Source of the DNA: Moorena sp. SIO3I8
Lineage (GTDB): Bacteria > Cyanobacteriota > Cyanobacteriia > Cyanobacteriales > Coleofasciculaceae
Length of the DNA: 64,000 nucleotides
Assembly (NCBI RefSeq): GCF_010692325.1
Contig: NZ_JAAHHW010000001.1
Coordinates: forward strand, 62,001-126,000
Direction: 5' to 3'
Position numbers and translations under genes: made by a program. Below, piece after piece: positions 8,225 to 18,954 of this stretch; within the stretch, counting starts at the first letter, position 1; each line of letters opens with the position of its first letter. Below the pieces are notes generated by a model. That model searched no databases, was not told the origin of the DNA, and was given only the letters and a program-made list of their open reading frames with translations.

Positions 8225-9850
8225 ATGACCCTAGCCATTCCCAAAGAGGCTGAAACGTTAGATTTACAGCCAACCAAAACTCGCATGAAGGTTGGTATCC
8301 CGAAAGAAATTTACCCAGGTGAATGCCGGGTAGCTGCTACACCGGATACAGCGAAGGTGCTCCAGAAACTTGGCTTTGATGTGCTGATTGAATCGGGAGC
8401 AGGAGAGGCAGCAAATTTTCCTGACAATGCTTACGAACAAGCAGAATGCCAAATCATTCCTGATGCGAACAGCCTTTGGTCAGAGGCAGATATTGTCTTA
8501 AAAGTGCGTCCCCCTGAGATGCATCCAACTCTAAACAAGCATGAGTCTGAGTTGCTATCGGAAAATGGCACTTTAATCAGCTTTATCTGGCCAGCCCAAA
8601 ACCAAGAACTGCTGGAACAACTCTCAACCCGTAAGGCTACCGTGTTGGCTATGGATGCGGTACCCCGCATCACGAGGGCGCAAAAGATGGATGCCCTCAG
8701 TTCTATGGCCAATATTGCTGGTTACCGGGCTGTGATTGAGGCAGCCAATAACTTTGGTCGCTTCTTTACTGGGCAAATTACTGCAGCGGGGAAAGTTCCC
8801 CCAGCTAAAGTGTTGGTGATTGGTGCTGGGGTAGCTGGACTAGCTGCTATTGGTACCGCTAAAGGTCTGGGTGCTGTTGTGCGCGCCTTCGATACCCGCC
8901 CCGTGGTTAAGGAACAAGTGGAAAGCATGGGGGGAGAGTTCCTGGAACTGGACTTCAAAGAAGACGGTACGGGATCTGGGGGCTATGCCAAGGTGATGAG
9001 TAAAGAGTTCATCGAGGCGGAGATGGCATTGTTTGCTGCACAGGCTAAAGAAGTGGACATCATCATCACCACTGCCCTGATCCCTGGTAAAAAAGCACCG
9101 CTACTGATCACCGAGGAAATGGTAGCGAGTATGAAAGAAGGCTCAGTGGTTGTCGATATGGCAGCTGAGCAAGGGGGTAACTGTGAAGTTAGCAAAGCCA
9201 ATGAGGTCTACAAATACAAAGGTGTAACCATCATTGGTTTGACTGACCTACCCAGCCGTATGGCTAATCAATCTAGCCAACTCTATGGCACCAACCTTTG
9301 TCATCTCCTCAAGGACATGGGTGGTAGTGAAAATTACCGTGTCGATATGGAGGATGAAGTGGTTCGGGGAGCCTTAGTGCTAAACGCTGGGGATGTAACC
9401 TGGCCCCCACCCAAGCGGCCCACACCGCCAGCACCTCCCAAACCGGCACCGGAACCCCAGACTGCGGTAACTAAAGAGGAGTCTGTGCCAGAGACTAAGA
9501 AATCAAAGGGTATCATGGGCTTGCTCTGGCCAGTGTTAGTGGGACTCGCCTTAGTTGGCTTGGGAATCGGAGCACCACCTTCTTTCCTCTCCCACTTCAC
9601 GGTATTTATCCTGGCCTGCTTCGTAGGCTGGCAAGTGATCTGGAACGTAAAACCAGCCCTGCACACTCCGTTGATGAGTGTTACTAATGCCATTAGCGGC
9701 ATCATCATCATTGGTGGAATGCTGCAAATTTCCGGCGCAGCCACCTCACCTACTACTATTCTGGGTGCGATCGCAATTTTAGTTGGAACCATCAACATCT
9801 CCGGTGGCTTCCTCGTAACCCAACGCATGCTCAAGATGTTTCAGAAATAG
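8225..9850 (+). CDS. pntA: NAD(P) transhydrogenase, alpha subunit (alpha1-alpha2 fusion)
   Basis: A 541-residue subunit of the proton-translocating nicotinamide nucleotide transhydrogenase, which couples hydride transfer from NADH to NADP+ with proton entry. The N-terminal part (residues ~20-400) is the NAD-binding dI domain: [23 protein letters not shown], the mobile [23 protein letters not shown] region and the Rossmann [19 protein letters not shown] Pro-rich linker (~390-425) leads to a C-terminal part with four membrane segments, the PntA2 portion. Many cyanobacteria encode these two parts as separate genes; here they are fused. pntB follows after a repeat-filled spacer of 544 bases. Confidence 0.95.
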   Translation: MTLAIPKEAETLDLQPTKTRMKVGIPKEIYPGECRVAATPDTAKVLQKLGFDVLIESGAGEAANFPDNAYEQAECQIIPDANSLWSEADIVLKVRPPEMHPTLNKHESELLSENGTLISFIWPAQNQELLEQLSTRKATVLAMDAVPRITRAQKMDALSSMANIAGYRAVIEAANNFGRFFTGQITAAGKVPPAKVLVIGAGVAGLAAIGTAKGLGAVVRAFDTRPVVKEQVESMGGEFLELDFKEDGTGSGGYAKVMSKEFIEAEMALFAAQAKEVDIIITTALIPGKKAPLLITEEMVASMKEGSVVVDMAAEQGGNCEVSKANEVYKYKGVTIIGLTDLPSRMANQSSQLYGTNLCHLLKDMGGSENYRVDMEDEVVRGALVLNAGDVTWPPPKRPTPPAPPKPAPEPQTAVTKEESVPETKKSKGIMGLLWPVLVGLALVGLGIGAPPSFLSHFTVFILACFVGWQVIWNVKPALHTPLMSVTNAISGIIIIGGMLQISGAATSPTTILGAIAILVGTINISGGFLVTQRMLKMFQK

Positions 9851-9859
9851 GTTAGACCC

Positions 9860-10107
9860 TTGAAGGTTTGAAGGTTGAAGGTTTTGAGGTTGAAGGTTTG
9901 AAGGTTGAAGGTTTGAAGGTTGAAGGTTTGAAGGTTGAAGGTTGTTCGCGAAGCGTGGCCAAAGGCCAAGGTTTGAAGGTTGAAGGTTTGAAGGTTGAAG
10001 GTTTGAAGGTTGAAGGTTGAAGGTTGAAGGTTTGAAGGTTGAAGGTTACAGGTTGAAGGTTACAGGTTGAAGGTTGAAGGTTTGAAGGTTTGAAGGTTAC
10101 AGGTTAT
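9860..10107 (+). repeat. GTTGAAG/GTTTGAAG heptad array in the pntA-pntB spacer
   Basis: About thirty imperfect 7- or 8-base units of the TTGAAGG/TTTGAAGG type run from just after the pntA stop. The array is broken near 9942-9971 by the GTTCGCGAAGCGTGGCC-AAAGGCCAAGG palindrome found elsewhere in the window. It is nearly complementary to the ATTCAAC array further down the same spacer. Confidence 0.9.
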
Positions 10108-10224
10108 CTTATGAACCTACCCTTCACCGAAGGCCAAAGGCCAACAACCAAACCACCTACCCTACACCGAACGCCAAAGGCCAACAACCAACTAACCTTG
10201 GCCTATTGGCCACGCTACGCGAAC

Positions 10225-10322
10225 ATTCAACATTCAACATTCAACATTCAACATTCAACATTCAACATTCAACATTCAACATTCAACATTCAACATTCAA
10301 CATTCAACATTCAACATTCAAC
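10225..10322 (+). repeat. ATTCAAC x14 perfect heptad array
   Basis: Fourteen exact copies of the 7-base unit ATTCAAC (98 bases). It is bracketed on both sides by CCTTGGCCTATTGGCCACGC-TACGCGAAC (ending at 10223 and again near 10360). Such heptanucleotide arrays resemble the STRR repeats described in cyanobacteria. The frame happens to be open through it, but the pntB start lies after it. Confidence 0.95.
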
Positions 10323-10394
10323 CAACTAACCTTGGCCTATTGGCCACGCTACGCGAACAACATTCAAGTTGAACACCATAAAACTAAGGAGACT

Positions 10395-11858
10395 ATGTCA
10401 AATAATCTGTTGACAGTTGCCTATATTGCAGCTAGTGCTTTATTCATTCTCAGCCTGGGGGGATTATCTAACCAGGAAAGCGCCCGTAAAGGTAATATTT
10501 ACGGGATTCTTGGGATGCTGATTGCTTTTGTTGCGACTGCCCTAAGTAGCAATGTAACGGCATACCTCACTCTGGGAGGGATGATTCTACCAGGAGTGAT
10601 CATTGGTGCGATCGTGGCATCTCGGGTAGCCATGACCTCCATGCCAGAACTGGTAGCAATTCTCCATAGTTTTGTCGGTCTTGCAGCTGTACTGGTGGGT
10701 ATTGCCAATTACCTGCAAGGGGGGGAATCCCTAACGGGTGCAGAAGTAACTATTCACCAGTTAGAAATTTATATTGGTGTGTTCATTGCGGCAATTACCT
10801 TCACCGGTTCAGTGATAGCCTTTGGTAAACTACGAGCTATCATCAGCAGCAAACCCCTAATGTTACCAGCACGCCACCTACTCAATCTGGCTATGCTTGG
10901 GGCTGTAATCGGGCTGGGTTACCAGTTCATGACAGCAGAGGGGACGGCTGGTCTGCAACCCCTGTTGATTATGGCTGCGATCGCATCAGTGTTAGGCATC
11001 CACCTGGTAGCTGCTATTGGGGGTGCTGATATGCCAGTGGTCATCTCCATGCTCAATAGTTATTCCGGATGGGCCGCTGCAGCAGCAGGCTTTATGCTGT
11101 CCAATGACCTGTTAATTATCACTGGTGCCCTAGTAGGTAGTAGTGGTGCTATCCTCAGTTACATCATGTGCCGAGCCATGAACCGCTCCTTCATCAGCGT
11201 GATTTTAGGAGGCTTCGGCGAAGGTGCAGGAACTACAGCTAAAGCTAAAGGTGGTGATCAGCCGGAAGGTCAAGTCACCGAGACCACAGTAGAAGATACC
11301 GTAGAGCTGCTACAAGGGGCCAAGAGTGTTATGATTGTTCCCGGTTACGGCATGGCAGTAGCTCAGGCTCAGCATCCGGTGTCCGATATTACCAAGATTT
11401 TGAGGAATGCTGGTATCAATGTTCGCTTTGGCATTCATCCAGTTGCTGGACGACTACCAGGACACATGAACGTGCTGCTAGCTGAGGCAAATGTGCCTTA
11501 TGATATCGTTCTAGAAATGGATGAGATTAACGAGGACTTCCCAGAAACCGATGTAGTACTCGTGATTGGTGCTAATGATACCGTTAACCCTAGTGCCATG
11601 GAAGACCCCAGTAGCCCAATTGCTGGGATGCCAGTCTTAGAGGTTTGGAAAGCTGGTACAGTTGTGGTGATGAAACGGGGAATGTCCAGTGGCTATGCTG
11701 GCGTTGGCAATCCCCTGTTCTTCAAAGAAAACACCAATATGCTCTTCGGTGATGCCAAGACTAACGTTAGCGCTATCCTAGGCAAGCTCGTAGAATCTAG
11801 CCGGGACAGTGCAGCATCTAGCTCAGGAAAAGTCTTAGCTACATCCTCTGCGGGCTGA
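10395..11858 (+). CDS. pntB: NAD(P) transhydrogenase, beta subunit
   Basis: A 487-residue partner of PntA. It has about eight or nine transmembrane helices (residues 1-265, the proton channel) and a C-terminal NADP(H)-binding dIII domain ([28 protein letters not shown] ... [28 protein letters not shown] ... [13 protein letters not shown]). The start [25 protein letters not shown] is set by an AAGGAG Shine-Dalgarno four bases upstream. An open frame extends further 5' through the heptad array but is not coding. If pntA and pntB share a transcript, it must cross the opposed heptad arrays. Confidence 0.95.
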   Translation: MSNNLLTVAYIAASALFILSLGGLSNQESARKGNIYGILGMLIAFVATALSSNVTAYLTLGGMILPGVIIGAIVASRVAMTSMPELVAILHSFVGLAAVLVGIANYLQGGESLTGAEVTIHQLEIYIGVFIAAITFTGSVIAFGKLRAIISSKPLMLPARHLLNLAMLGAVIGLGYQFMTAEGTAGLQPLLIMAAIASVLGIHLVAAIGGADMPVVISMLNSYSGWAAAAAGFMLSNDLLIITGALVGSSGAILSYIMCRAMNRSFISVILGGFGEGAGTTAKAKGGDQPEGQVTETTVEDTVELLQGAKSVMIVPGYGMAVAQAQHPVSDITKILRNAGINVRFGIHPVAGRLPGHMNVLLAEANVPYDIVLEMDEINEDFPETDVVLVIGANDTVNPSAMEDPSSPIAGMPVLEVWKAGTVVVMKRGMSSGYAGVGNPLFFKENTNMLFGDAKTNVSAILGKLVESSRDSAASSSGKVLATSSAG

Positions 11859-12009
11859 GTAAGGGTTAGAGGGGAATGACACCCTCGTTAAGGCTCAAAC
11901 CTTGACTTGATGTCGAGTGTGGCGGAAGGTAGGAGTGTGGAAAGGGGATATTTTATGGTAAAAATTCCCTGCGATTCTCTCCTCCTTCTTCTTCCTCTTC
12001 CCTATCTTC

Positions 12010-12056
12010 GTAAGCATTAGCTGTTGGCGTAGCCTGCGCGTAGCGCATATGCTTAC
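12010..12056. repeat. Small GTAAGCAT...ATGCTTAC palindromic element
   Basis: A 47-base element with perfect 8-base inverted ends and an inner GCGTAGCCTGCGCGTAGCGC core, lying just before the thioredoxin gene. It belongs to the same end-sequence family as the elements at 21229 and 21478. Confidence 0.65.
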
Positions 12057-12100
12057 ATTTTATCTTTGATTTCAACAGCAAGATAACGGAAATAATTGAT

Positions 12101-12919
12101 ATGGGTTTTTCTGTAGACGTTACTAGCAGCAACTACGCCACTGAAGTTTTAGAAAAGTCTTTTGAGAAGCCTGTATTAGTAGACTTCTTTGCTACGTGGT
12201 GTGGCCCTTGTCAACTCCTAAAACCAACCTTAGAAAAACTAGCTAAAGAATACGACTTTGTTTTAGCCAAAGTTGATATTGACCGCAACCAAGATTTAGC
12301 AAATAACTTTCAAATTGAGGGAGTACCCGATGTCCGAATTGTCACCAATGGTGATATGATTCCTGGTTTTGTGGGGGTTTTACCAGAAATTCAGTTGCGG
12401 GAAATGTTAGCTAGGTTAAATCTGAAGTCTGAGCTAGACATTGGACTAGAAGAAGCTCGGGTTGCCATGGCAACTGAGGATATATCCCGAGCCAAACAGC
12501 TGTTTGAACAGCTAATTGCCAAGTATCCAGAGAATCAAAGTTTAGTCATTGAAGTGGCCAATTTTTTGGTTCACATTAATGAGCCAGAAGAGGCAACCAT
12601 ACTCTTAGAAACCATTCAATACAATGATCGAGAATATTTCCCCAGAGCTCAGGCAATCAGAGCATTGATTCAATTTAAGCAGCAGGCGAATCCTATTGGG
12701 GAAAGTGAATTAGATCAGTTATTTGCTCAGGCATCTCGGTTAGTTGTAGAGGGAGACTATGAAGCAGCCCTGAAAATCTTTTTAGAAATTGTCAGTAAAC
12801 ATCGTAACTATAGAGATGATGGTGCAAGAAAATCCATGATTGCGGTGTTTGATGTGCTGGGTAATGACCATCCCCTGACGAAAAAGTATCAGCGGGAGTT
12901 GATGCTATCCCTATATTAG
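12101..12919 (+). CDS. Thioredoxin-domain protein with TPR-like tail (CnoX/YbbN-like)
   Basis: A 272-residue protein. The N-terminal thioredoxin fold (about 1-110) carries the WCGPC active site (residues 33-37). It is followed by a helical TPR-like region and a C-terminal DDGARKSMIAVFDVLGNDHPLTKKYQRELMLSLY block, typical of the thioredoxin_9/YbbN family. In E. coli the homologue CnoX acts as a holdase working with GroEL. The intact CxxC suggests it may also be redox-active here. It stands alone on the plus strand. Confidence 0.85.
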   Translation: MGFSVDVTSSNYATEVLEKSFEKPVLVDFFATWCGPCQLLKPTLEKLAKEYDFVLAKVDIDRNQDLANNFQIEGVPDVRIVTNGDMIPGFVGVLPEIQLREMLARLNLKSELDIGLEEARVAMATEDISRAKQLFEQLIAKYPENQSLVIEVANFLVHINEPEEATILLETIQYNDREYFPRAQAIRALIQFKQQANPIGESELDQLFAQASRLVVEGDYEAALKIFLEIVSKHRNYRDDGARKSMIAVFDVLGNDHPLTKKYQRELMLSLY

Positions 12920-13209
12920 TTTTGGCTAAGGGTTTAATAGGGAAAATCGAAAATAAGAATGCTCTTCCGTAATTGTTATGCTAAATAAACAGTCTGTAAT
13001 AGGGAACAGGGAACAGGGAATAGGGAACAGTGGTAAGAGGCTGTATTCAGTAACTTTTGTTAGTTGAATAGCATAATTTTCCTTGTACAGTAAGCTTTAT
13101 GAGTTTTTTTAACTGGAACTTTAGCATAAAAGGTACTGAAGAACCAATAAAAAAAATAAATCTCTTATCAAGTAACCAGTTACCAGTAACTGGTTGCATG
13201 TAACTTGTT

Positions 13210-14742
13210 TTAACCTGAAATATCAGTAGGGTAATCTGTATGAGCAGCTTCTAACTTCATCAAAATCTTTGGCTTCAGCTTTTGAAACTCTTGCTTAAGT
13301 ATGCGTTTGCTCAACATTGCTTGATTAGTTGAGTTTATTGTCTTAGACGAATTCGCCCAATCAATGAATAGCTGGCGTTGGGCAGGAGCAATGGTTGAGG
13401 TCATGACATTAGCACACTTTTCTGGTTTTGATTGATCAAAAAACAAAATACTGTAATATCCAGTATCTCCCAAAAGTCTGATTATGTTCTGACCCTGATT
13501 TGTTTTGAGGTCTAAGTAGCAAGGAAGCCAACAAGCACCGTGGTAGCGATTATGCACTGCGGTAATCCATAGCACCATTGGATGAGGTAGAATAAGATAC
13601 AAGAATTGGTTGTAGCGTGTACTAACCTGACGGTTCTCAATCTCTTCTTTAGTCAGCATCACCCAGAGGGTAGGAAAGGTTTGGCTTGTGGTACGAATTA
13701 TCTTAGAAAAGACAATAGATGCTTTAGGCTTGTCATCGGGCCAGGAGGTTTGCCGACAAATATCATTCCCTGATACGGGAAGTATTTGTGTTACCTTACT
13801 CAGAGGCTTCTCGGATAGTATTGTTTGAATCCGATGACCCAGATAGCGACCGCGATCATGACCTTCGTTTAATGAATCCAATGTTCGTAGGATAATCCCG
13901 ACATTTTGAGGACGATCAGATACCTCTTTCGCTATACAGGTCATGATTAGCTTCTCTAGGGACTTCGGCAGCTTTAGCTTGGGGTTAATCGATGCAAATG
14001 ATTTAGGTGGGCTGAAGTGATGAGCTTTGTACCAACTACCAAAGGAATGATCTTCTGGAAGAATGGGCATGTGACCAGTTAACATCTCAAACATCATCAC
14101 CCCTAGACTATAGATATCAGAGCGTTTATCCAGTTCCTTTCCCTCCATTTGTTCCGGTGAACAATAGGCTAGGGTACCCATAAAAGAATGGGTTTGAGCA
14201 CCATCAAACTGAAGAAGCTTAGCAATGCCAAAGTCAAGGATTTTGATCAGTTCACCGAAGGAGGAATCTTCGACAACGATAATGTTACTGGGTTTAATAT
14301 CACGATGCACAATTGGAGTGAGTGTGCCTTTAAATACAATGCCTTGGTGAGCACATTGTAATCCCAGACAAATTTGACGGGCAATATGCAAAAATCGGGG
14401 TAAGGATAGGGTTTTAGTGTGAATTATTGCGCTTAAATTTCCCCCTGCCAAGTATTCCATGACGTAGAAGGAAATATCGTTTTCATCTATGCCATAGTCC
14501 CTAACTCGCACGATGTGATTGCTTTTCTCACCAAGCAAAGCGCAAATCGTTGCTTCCCGCTCAAAGCGATCGCGCATTTTTTGGTTCAATAATGTATGGG
14601 AGAGAAACTTGACAGCAACGGTTACACCTCCGAGGAGCATATCTTTGGCTTGATACACTTGACCCATAGCACCTTTGCCGATCAACTTGACCAGTTGATA
14701 GCGATTGGCGAGTAGACGACCTTTGTTAGGGTCTGTGATCAT
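13210..14742 (-). CDS. Serine/threonine protein kinase
   Basis: A 510-residue cytoplasmic kinase of the Hanks type. The catalytic domain spans residues ~13-290: GKGAMGQVYQAKD glycine loop, VAVKFL lysine, HRDIKPSNI catalytic loop, DFGIAKL, and GTLAYCSPEQ activation segment. The remaining ~220 residues have no transmembrane helix and form a domain I do not recognise (TFPTLWVMLTKEEIENRQVSTRYNQFLYLILPHPMVLWITAVHNRYHGACWLPCYLDL), seen in some cyanobacterial kinases. It is monocistronic. Target unknown. Confidence 0.92.
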   Translation of the reverse strand: MITDPNKGRLLANRYQLVKLIGKGAMGQVYQAKDMLLGGVTVAVKFLSHTLLNQKMRDRFEREATICALLGEKSNHIVRVRDYGIDENDISFYVMEYLAGGNLSAIIHTKTLSLPRFLHIARQICLGLQCAHQGIVFKGTLTPIVHRDIKPSNIIVVEDSSFGELIKILDFGIAKLLQFDGAQTHSFMGTLAYCSPEQMEGKELDKRSDIYSLGVMMFEMLTGHMPILPEDHSFGSWYKAHHFSPPKSFASINPKLKLPKSLEKLIMTCIAKEVSDRPQNVGIILRTLDSLNEGHDRGRYLGHRIQTILSEKPLSKVTQILPVSGNDICRQTSWPDDKPKASIVFSKIIRTTSQTFPTLWVMLTKEEIENRQVSTRYNQFLYLILPHPMVLWITAVHNRYHGACWLPCYLDLKTNQGQNIIRLLGDTGYYSILFFDQSKPEKCANVMTSTIAPAQRQLFIDWANSSKTINSTNQAMLSKRILKQEFQKLKPKILMKLEAAHTDYPTDISG

Positions 14743-14803
14743 AAGTTCCTTGGTGAAATCTGGAAAATAACGTGTTCATGAATCATTAGTCTCTAGTCAT
14801 CGC

Positions 14804-14838
14804 TCATTGGTCATTGGTCATTGGTCATTGGTCATTGG
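14804..14838. repeat. TCATTGG x5 heptad array
   Basis: Five exact 7-base units upstream of the kinase gene. A run of imperfect AAGGACTAAAGACTAAGG repeats follows near 14880-14925. Confidence 0.85.
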
Positions 14839-14990
14839 TCTTTTGTAAATACCAGCAGACTTAATGTGGATCACAAAAAACTAAGGACTAAAGACTAAGG
14901 ACTAAACTGACTAAGGACTAAGGAAGATGAACTAAATAGCAACGGTCACAGGTGTACTGCTATTAAAACTCCCTTAATTCCAGAATACTT

Positions 14991-15437
14991 CTATTGTGGC
15001 TGACGTTCCAAAGTTGCTTCCATTGTGCTACTGAGATAATGACCTGCCATAATGCTACTGGAGAGGTAGTATATATTTTCATTACGTTGATACCGGGTTT
15101 CAAAACCACTGCGTCGTTGGGGATCCCCTAATACCCAATACCGTTGCACAATGGATTCTCGAGCCACCCAGCCTTCTCCCTCGACACGACCTAGGAGGCT
15201 ATGCTGTAAGACAAAGGTATACTTCTGGTCGCCAGTATCGAGACGCCCTAGATACTGGCAAGAGATATCCTCCCGTTCACGATTGGGAAAAACCAGTCTT
15301 GTGACCATGGTAAACCAGTTTTCCCGACTCCAGGTAACCATCGTCCCACCTCTGACTACAATTAATTTTCCATTGCGTTCCAGCCAATTGCCCCGAAGTC
15401 TCCAGCATCCTGCCTCCAATAAAAAGGTGTGAGCCAC
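14991..15437 (-). CDS. Conserved cyanobacterial hypothetical protein
   Basis: A 148-residue protein rich in beta-strand patterns, with alternating aromatic and hydrophobic residues (WLERNGKLIVVRGGTMVTWSRENWFTMVTRLVF; YTFVLQHSLLGRVEGEGW; GFETRYQRNENIYYLSSSIMAGHYLSSTMEATLERQ). It looks like a lipocalin- or CpcS-like beta barrel, but I cannot assign a family. The start is the GTG at 15437, or possibly a TTG six codons further in. It stands alone between the kinase and anmK on the same strand. Confidence 0.7.
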   Translation of the reverse strand: MAHTFLLEAGCWRLRGNWLERNGKLIVVRGGTMVTWSRENWFTMVTRLVFPNREREDISCQYLGRLDTGDQKYTFVLQHSLLGRVEGEGWVARESIVQRYWVLGDPQRRSGFETRYQRNENIYYLSSSIMAGHYLSSTMEATLERQPQ

Positions 15438-15698
15438 GGTGTTACTCTTTATCTGTTACTGAATATTACCCTCTGATCGTTCCCCACTCATTTTAGCTGC
15501 TATCCTTAAGGTTGTGGGGTTTACCCCCTCAGGTTATACCATTGGCAAACTTCCGGGAGTAGCCCGACTCCTACGGAGTAACAGACAAACTAGTTGAACT
15601 CTCCCACAGTCTCAGCCAACGGGGATTCTAAGCTGATATGGCAAGAGCAGCTTATTAACTGCATTTGACAACGCATAGGAACCCTAAAATACCCAGTT

Positions 15699-17321
15699 TT
15701 AGGATGAGTGGTGTTGCGATCTCGGAGAATACAGGTTTCCTAGACATACAGCCTCTGAAGCACCGGTTACTTGAGGGAGATTGCCGGGAATACCCAGGTT
15801 ACGCCAATGAGCCAAAACAGCAAATGCGATCGCTTCTTTAAAATCCCGACTTAACCCAACCTGGTCAGTGGTTAATACTGGCACCGAATCTAGTCTAATT
15901 TGCAACCGTTGCTTCAAGTATAAATTGCTTGCCCCTCCACCACACAATAGTACTTGATCTGGCATTTGAGGCAAGAAGTTGCGATAGCTCTCAACAATAG
16001 AGGCAACAGTGAGTTCTGTGAGTGTTGCCAGGAAATCAGCAGGAGCAAGGTTATAGGCTTCACTTTCTACCAAACACTGCTTGAGGTAATCTATACCATA
16101 CAACTCTCGTCCGGTAGATTTTGGGGGCGGTATATTGAAGAACTCTTGAGCAAGCCACTGTTCGACGAGAGCCTCACAGGGAGTGCCACTTGCTGCCCAC
16201 TCTCCATTGTAATCATAGGTTTTTCTACCGTTGGTAAAATACTCGACAGCCAGATCTAACAGGGCATTCCCCGGACCAGTATCCCAGCCATATACCTGTT
16301 CCAACCAGTTCCCTTCACTAACTGGCAAGTAAGTAACATTACCAATACCACCAATATTTTGGATACATCGGTTATGGGTAGATGACCGGAGCAAACAGGC
16401 ATCTATCTTAGGAACCAGAGGCGCACCTTCTCCCCCAGCAGCAATGTCAGCCACACGGAAATTGCTGATGGTCTTGATACCGGTAATCTCAGCAATCACC
16501 TCTCCCCGTCCCAGTTGAAGGCTATATCCCAGAGTCGTTACAGGTTGAAGGTTAGCTGGTTGTTCGCCTTTGGCGTTCCCGTAGGGTAGGTTAGTAGGTT
16601 GAAGGTTAGCAGGTTGTTCGCCTTTGGCGTTCCCGTAGGGTAGGTTAGCAGGTTGAAGGTTAGCAGGTTGAAGGTTAGCAGGTTGAAGGTTATCAGGTTG
16701 TTCGCGTAGCGTGGCCTTTTGGCCAAGGTTAGTTTCCGTTGCAGGTTGTTCGCCTTTGGCGTTCGAGAAGGGTAGGTTACCAGCTTGAAGGTTATCAGGT
16801 TGCAGGTTGTCTGGAAAACCTTGGCCAAAAGGCCACGCTTTCGGCAAAGCCGTTCGCGTAGCGTGGCCTTCGGCCTCCGCTGCGCGAACGCGAACAACAT
16901 TCAACCGGCCAACTTTCAACTCGGAAGAACTTTCAACATTCAACCTGTCAACTTTCAACTCGGAAAAACCTTGGCCAAAAGGCCACGCTACGCGAACACC
17001 CTTGACCCCTAATGGTCGATGGTATACTGTTTGACCATGGGAACCAATTAACTCAGCGGGGGGTAACCCAGTCCCAATTGCCAATGCTGCTTGGGCAAAT
17101 TGAAATGCGATCGCATCATCCAATGCTGCCAATTCGGCCATGGATAGGGGAGTGCCAGTACAGACAGCTAGAATTTTCTCCCTGAGTTCAGTGGGGTAGC
17201 CATAGGTAGCACCAGCCAGTAGCTCAATCTTTAAATCTAAGTCTGAGCCAGAAATCTCTACTAGTGCAGCATCGATGCCATCTACAGATGTACCGCTCAT
17301 TAAGCCAATTACACGGGTCAT
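15699..17321 (-). CDS. anmK: Anhydro-N-acetylmuramic acid kinase with a repeat-derived insert
   Basis: A cell-wall recycling kinase that converts anhydro-MurNAc to MurNAc-6-phosphate. The N-terminal [22 protein letters not shown] and [11 protein letters not shown] blocks are present. So are the C-terminal [45 protein letters not shown] and [12 protein letters not shown] blocks. At 540 residues it is about 150 longer than usual. The excess lies between residues ~108 and ~260 and is encoded by heptad and palindromic repeats (16540-16997) that keep the frame ([17 protein letters not shown] repeats). All catalytic blocks lie outside the insert, so the enzyme may still fold. Confidence 0.92.
   Translation of the reverse strand: MTRVIGLMSGTSVDGIDAALVEISGSDLDLKIELLAGATYGYPTELREKILAVCTGTPLSMAELAALDDAIAFQFAQAALAIGTGLPPAELIGSHGQTVYHRPLGVKGVRVAWPFGQGFSELKVDRLNVESSSELKVGRLNVVRVRAAEAEGHATRTALPKAWPFGQGFPDNLQPDNLQAGNLPFSNAKGEQPATETNLGQKATLREQPDNLQPANLQPANLQPANLPYGNAKGEQPANLQPTNLPYGNAKGEQPANLQPVTTLGYSLQLGRGEVIAEITGIKTISNFRVADIAAGGEGAPLVPKIDACLLRSSTHNRCIQNIGGIGNVTYLPVSEGNWLEQVYGWDTGPGNALLDLAVEYFTNGRKTYDYNGEWAASGTPCEALVEQWLAQEFFNIPPPKSTGRELYGIDYLKQCLVESEAYNLAPADFLATLTELTVASIVESYRNFLPQMPDQVLLCGGGASNLYLKQRLQIRLDSVPVLTTDQVGLSRDFKEAIAFAVLAHWRNLGIPGNLPQVTGASEAVCLGNLYSPRSQHHSS
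16540..16997. repeat. Repeat cluster inserted in the anmK coding region
   Basis: About 455 bases of mixed repeats: AGGTTGAAGGTTAGC-type heptads, three copies of GTTCGCCTTTGGCGTTC, and palindromes of the TTCGCGTAGCGTGGCC family. The same families fill the pntA-pntB spacer. Here they lie inside a gene and remain translatable on the minus strand. Confidence 0.85.
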
Positions 17322-17817
17322 CTTAAAATTGTGTTGGGTTAAGGTAAGCTAAAAGTACCAATATAGGATAAATACTGCAACTGATGGGTAACGGATGTAA
17401 CGGATAGGAGGAGAGGGAAAATAAAAACAGGTTTATTTTTAGCCTTATGTTAGCTACTGACTAGCAATTAATGTTTAGTTAGTCTATCGCTAACTATTTA
17501 TTGTTCATTTCTAATATTACCACCTAACAATAACAAAACCCCTAAGACTTTAAGCGCAGGAATCAAAATAAGTTGCTAATAACTTTAGCTGAGCTATTTT
17601 AAGATTTGGGGAATTTTTGGATGTTGGCAGAAAGTGCAGCAAAAAAACCCTAAGCCCGAAGGAACGGCTCAGGGTGGTAATTAAATTTCATCTACTTCTT
17701 TTAACTCCACCATTTCTGCCACTGTATCCGGAAAACAGAAACTCAAATAGTCCTTTTCCTATTCCCGTCCTACCCTGCACCGAAGCGCTAGCGCGTCTAT
17801 GGGCTTTTGCAGTTTCA
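17322..17817. other. Intergenic region with a terminator
   Basis: Apart from the hairpin at 17647-17675 I see no gene. The upstream part must hold the anmK promoter (minus strand). Confidence 0.5.
17647..17675 (-). terminator. Rho-independent terminator behind the amidohydrolase pseudogene
   Basis: On the minus strand, ACCCTGAGCC pairs with GGCTTAGGGT across a short loop, followed by seven T. It lies about 140 bases past the amidohydrolase stop, so the terminator remains although the gene is broken. Confidence 0.75.
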
Positions 17818-18954
17818 TCAAGAACCATTAGCCCCATAAAGCACACGAGCATTATCACACAAAATCCCCATAGCAACTGACTCCGCCTCCTTAGCAGTCA
17901 AATCCCCATCCTGAATCGCTCCCTCCAAAACCTGTGCCAATACTATCCGTGCCCACTTGGCTCCCAAGTAATATAATTCCGGGATATTGTGAGCATCAGA
18001 AGAATACATCAGTTTACTGGTTGGCACAAATTCCAATAACTGCTGCGCCACGCTACGCATCCCAGCTACACTTAAAAAAGGCACCGCTAACCCGAAATCT
18101 AAATATACTTGAGGATAGACGGCTGCTAGATAACCGGCTTCTTGGGTATAGGGATAAGAGCCATGCAGTAGGACAATCGGAGCGTTACGGAAGCGTTGGT
18201 CTTCCAAAAGCGAACGCATATAAACTGGATTAGCCAGCGGTAAGTCTAAATCTGGGTCACCAAACCCTGTATGAAACTGCACAGGTATTCCATGTTTAGC
18301 TGCAATTTCTAGCGCTTGGGTAATCAAAAAATCAATTAAAGGCTTATCTACCAGCCGCAAGGGTTTTCCCCTCAAGACTTCTTGCTTGAAGGCATCAAAA
18401 CATTCCTGAGCTACCTCCTGTGGTATCAGTTGGATATCCAAACCTGTACGATAGGCAGCAACACTCTTGAAGCCTACCACTTCTGGTAGGGGTGGGTCAA
18501 TGTTGTAGCGGAAAGTTTCTAGGAAGGTAGCAAAGTCATCTATCTCACGGATTAGATTTTCTGCTAGATATTCCAAACGAAGGATCTGCTTTACTGGCAC
18601 AAATTATTCATGCCATTCTCTAGGAATAATCTCATTTGGCAGAAAACCATCATCTAAGAAAATTGCTTCTAGTTGAGATGATTTAAAACACTCCTGGGTG
18701 ATTTTTTTCAAGCCCAATTTCTGGCGACGTTCAAGAATTGCCTCTTCCTCTGGTTCACAGTCTAAGAGTTGGGAAATATCCCGAAGGCTTCGTTTGTAGA
18801 AAAGGCGGTGACGGGCATGATGATTAATGATATCAGGGTCATAGGCTTCACTGAAGAAGGCAGGATAGGAATAATTCGCAGCAGCTTCAGGAGTTAGCAG
18901 GTTGTGAGCGTGTTGGTCAATAGCGGTGATAGTCCACAGCTTAATAATTTCACA
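17818..18954 (-). pseudogene. Amidohydrolase (PF04909-type), broken by an in-frame TAA
   Basis: Conceptual translation gives one amidohydrolase of about 378 residues in a single frame. The N-terminal part reads AIDQHAHNLLTPEAAANYSY (the metal-binding HxH motif), then FFSEAYDPDIINHHARHRLF and REWHE. A TAA follows (18604-18606), then FVPVKQILRLEYLAENLI, FHTGFGDPDLDL, LLHGSYPY, LMYSSDAHNIPE and VLYGA. The stop is probably a CAA-to-TAA change. No ATG, GTG or TTG occurs in frame before AIDQHAHN, because a stop lies at 18955-18957, so the start is lost as well. The downstream 260-codon part could restart at GTG 18600 but would lack the HxH motif. Confidence 0.85.

Noticed and set aside
10225-10322. 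Possible CRISPR array
   Set aside because: The units are 7 bases with no spacers; no cas genes are present anywhere in the window.
10206-10394. 5' extension of pntB through the ATTCAAC array
   Set aside because: The heptad array is open in this frame by chance (STFNIQH repeats); a good Shine-Dalgarno and the family start point to ATG 10395.
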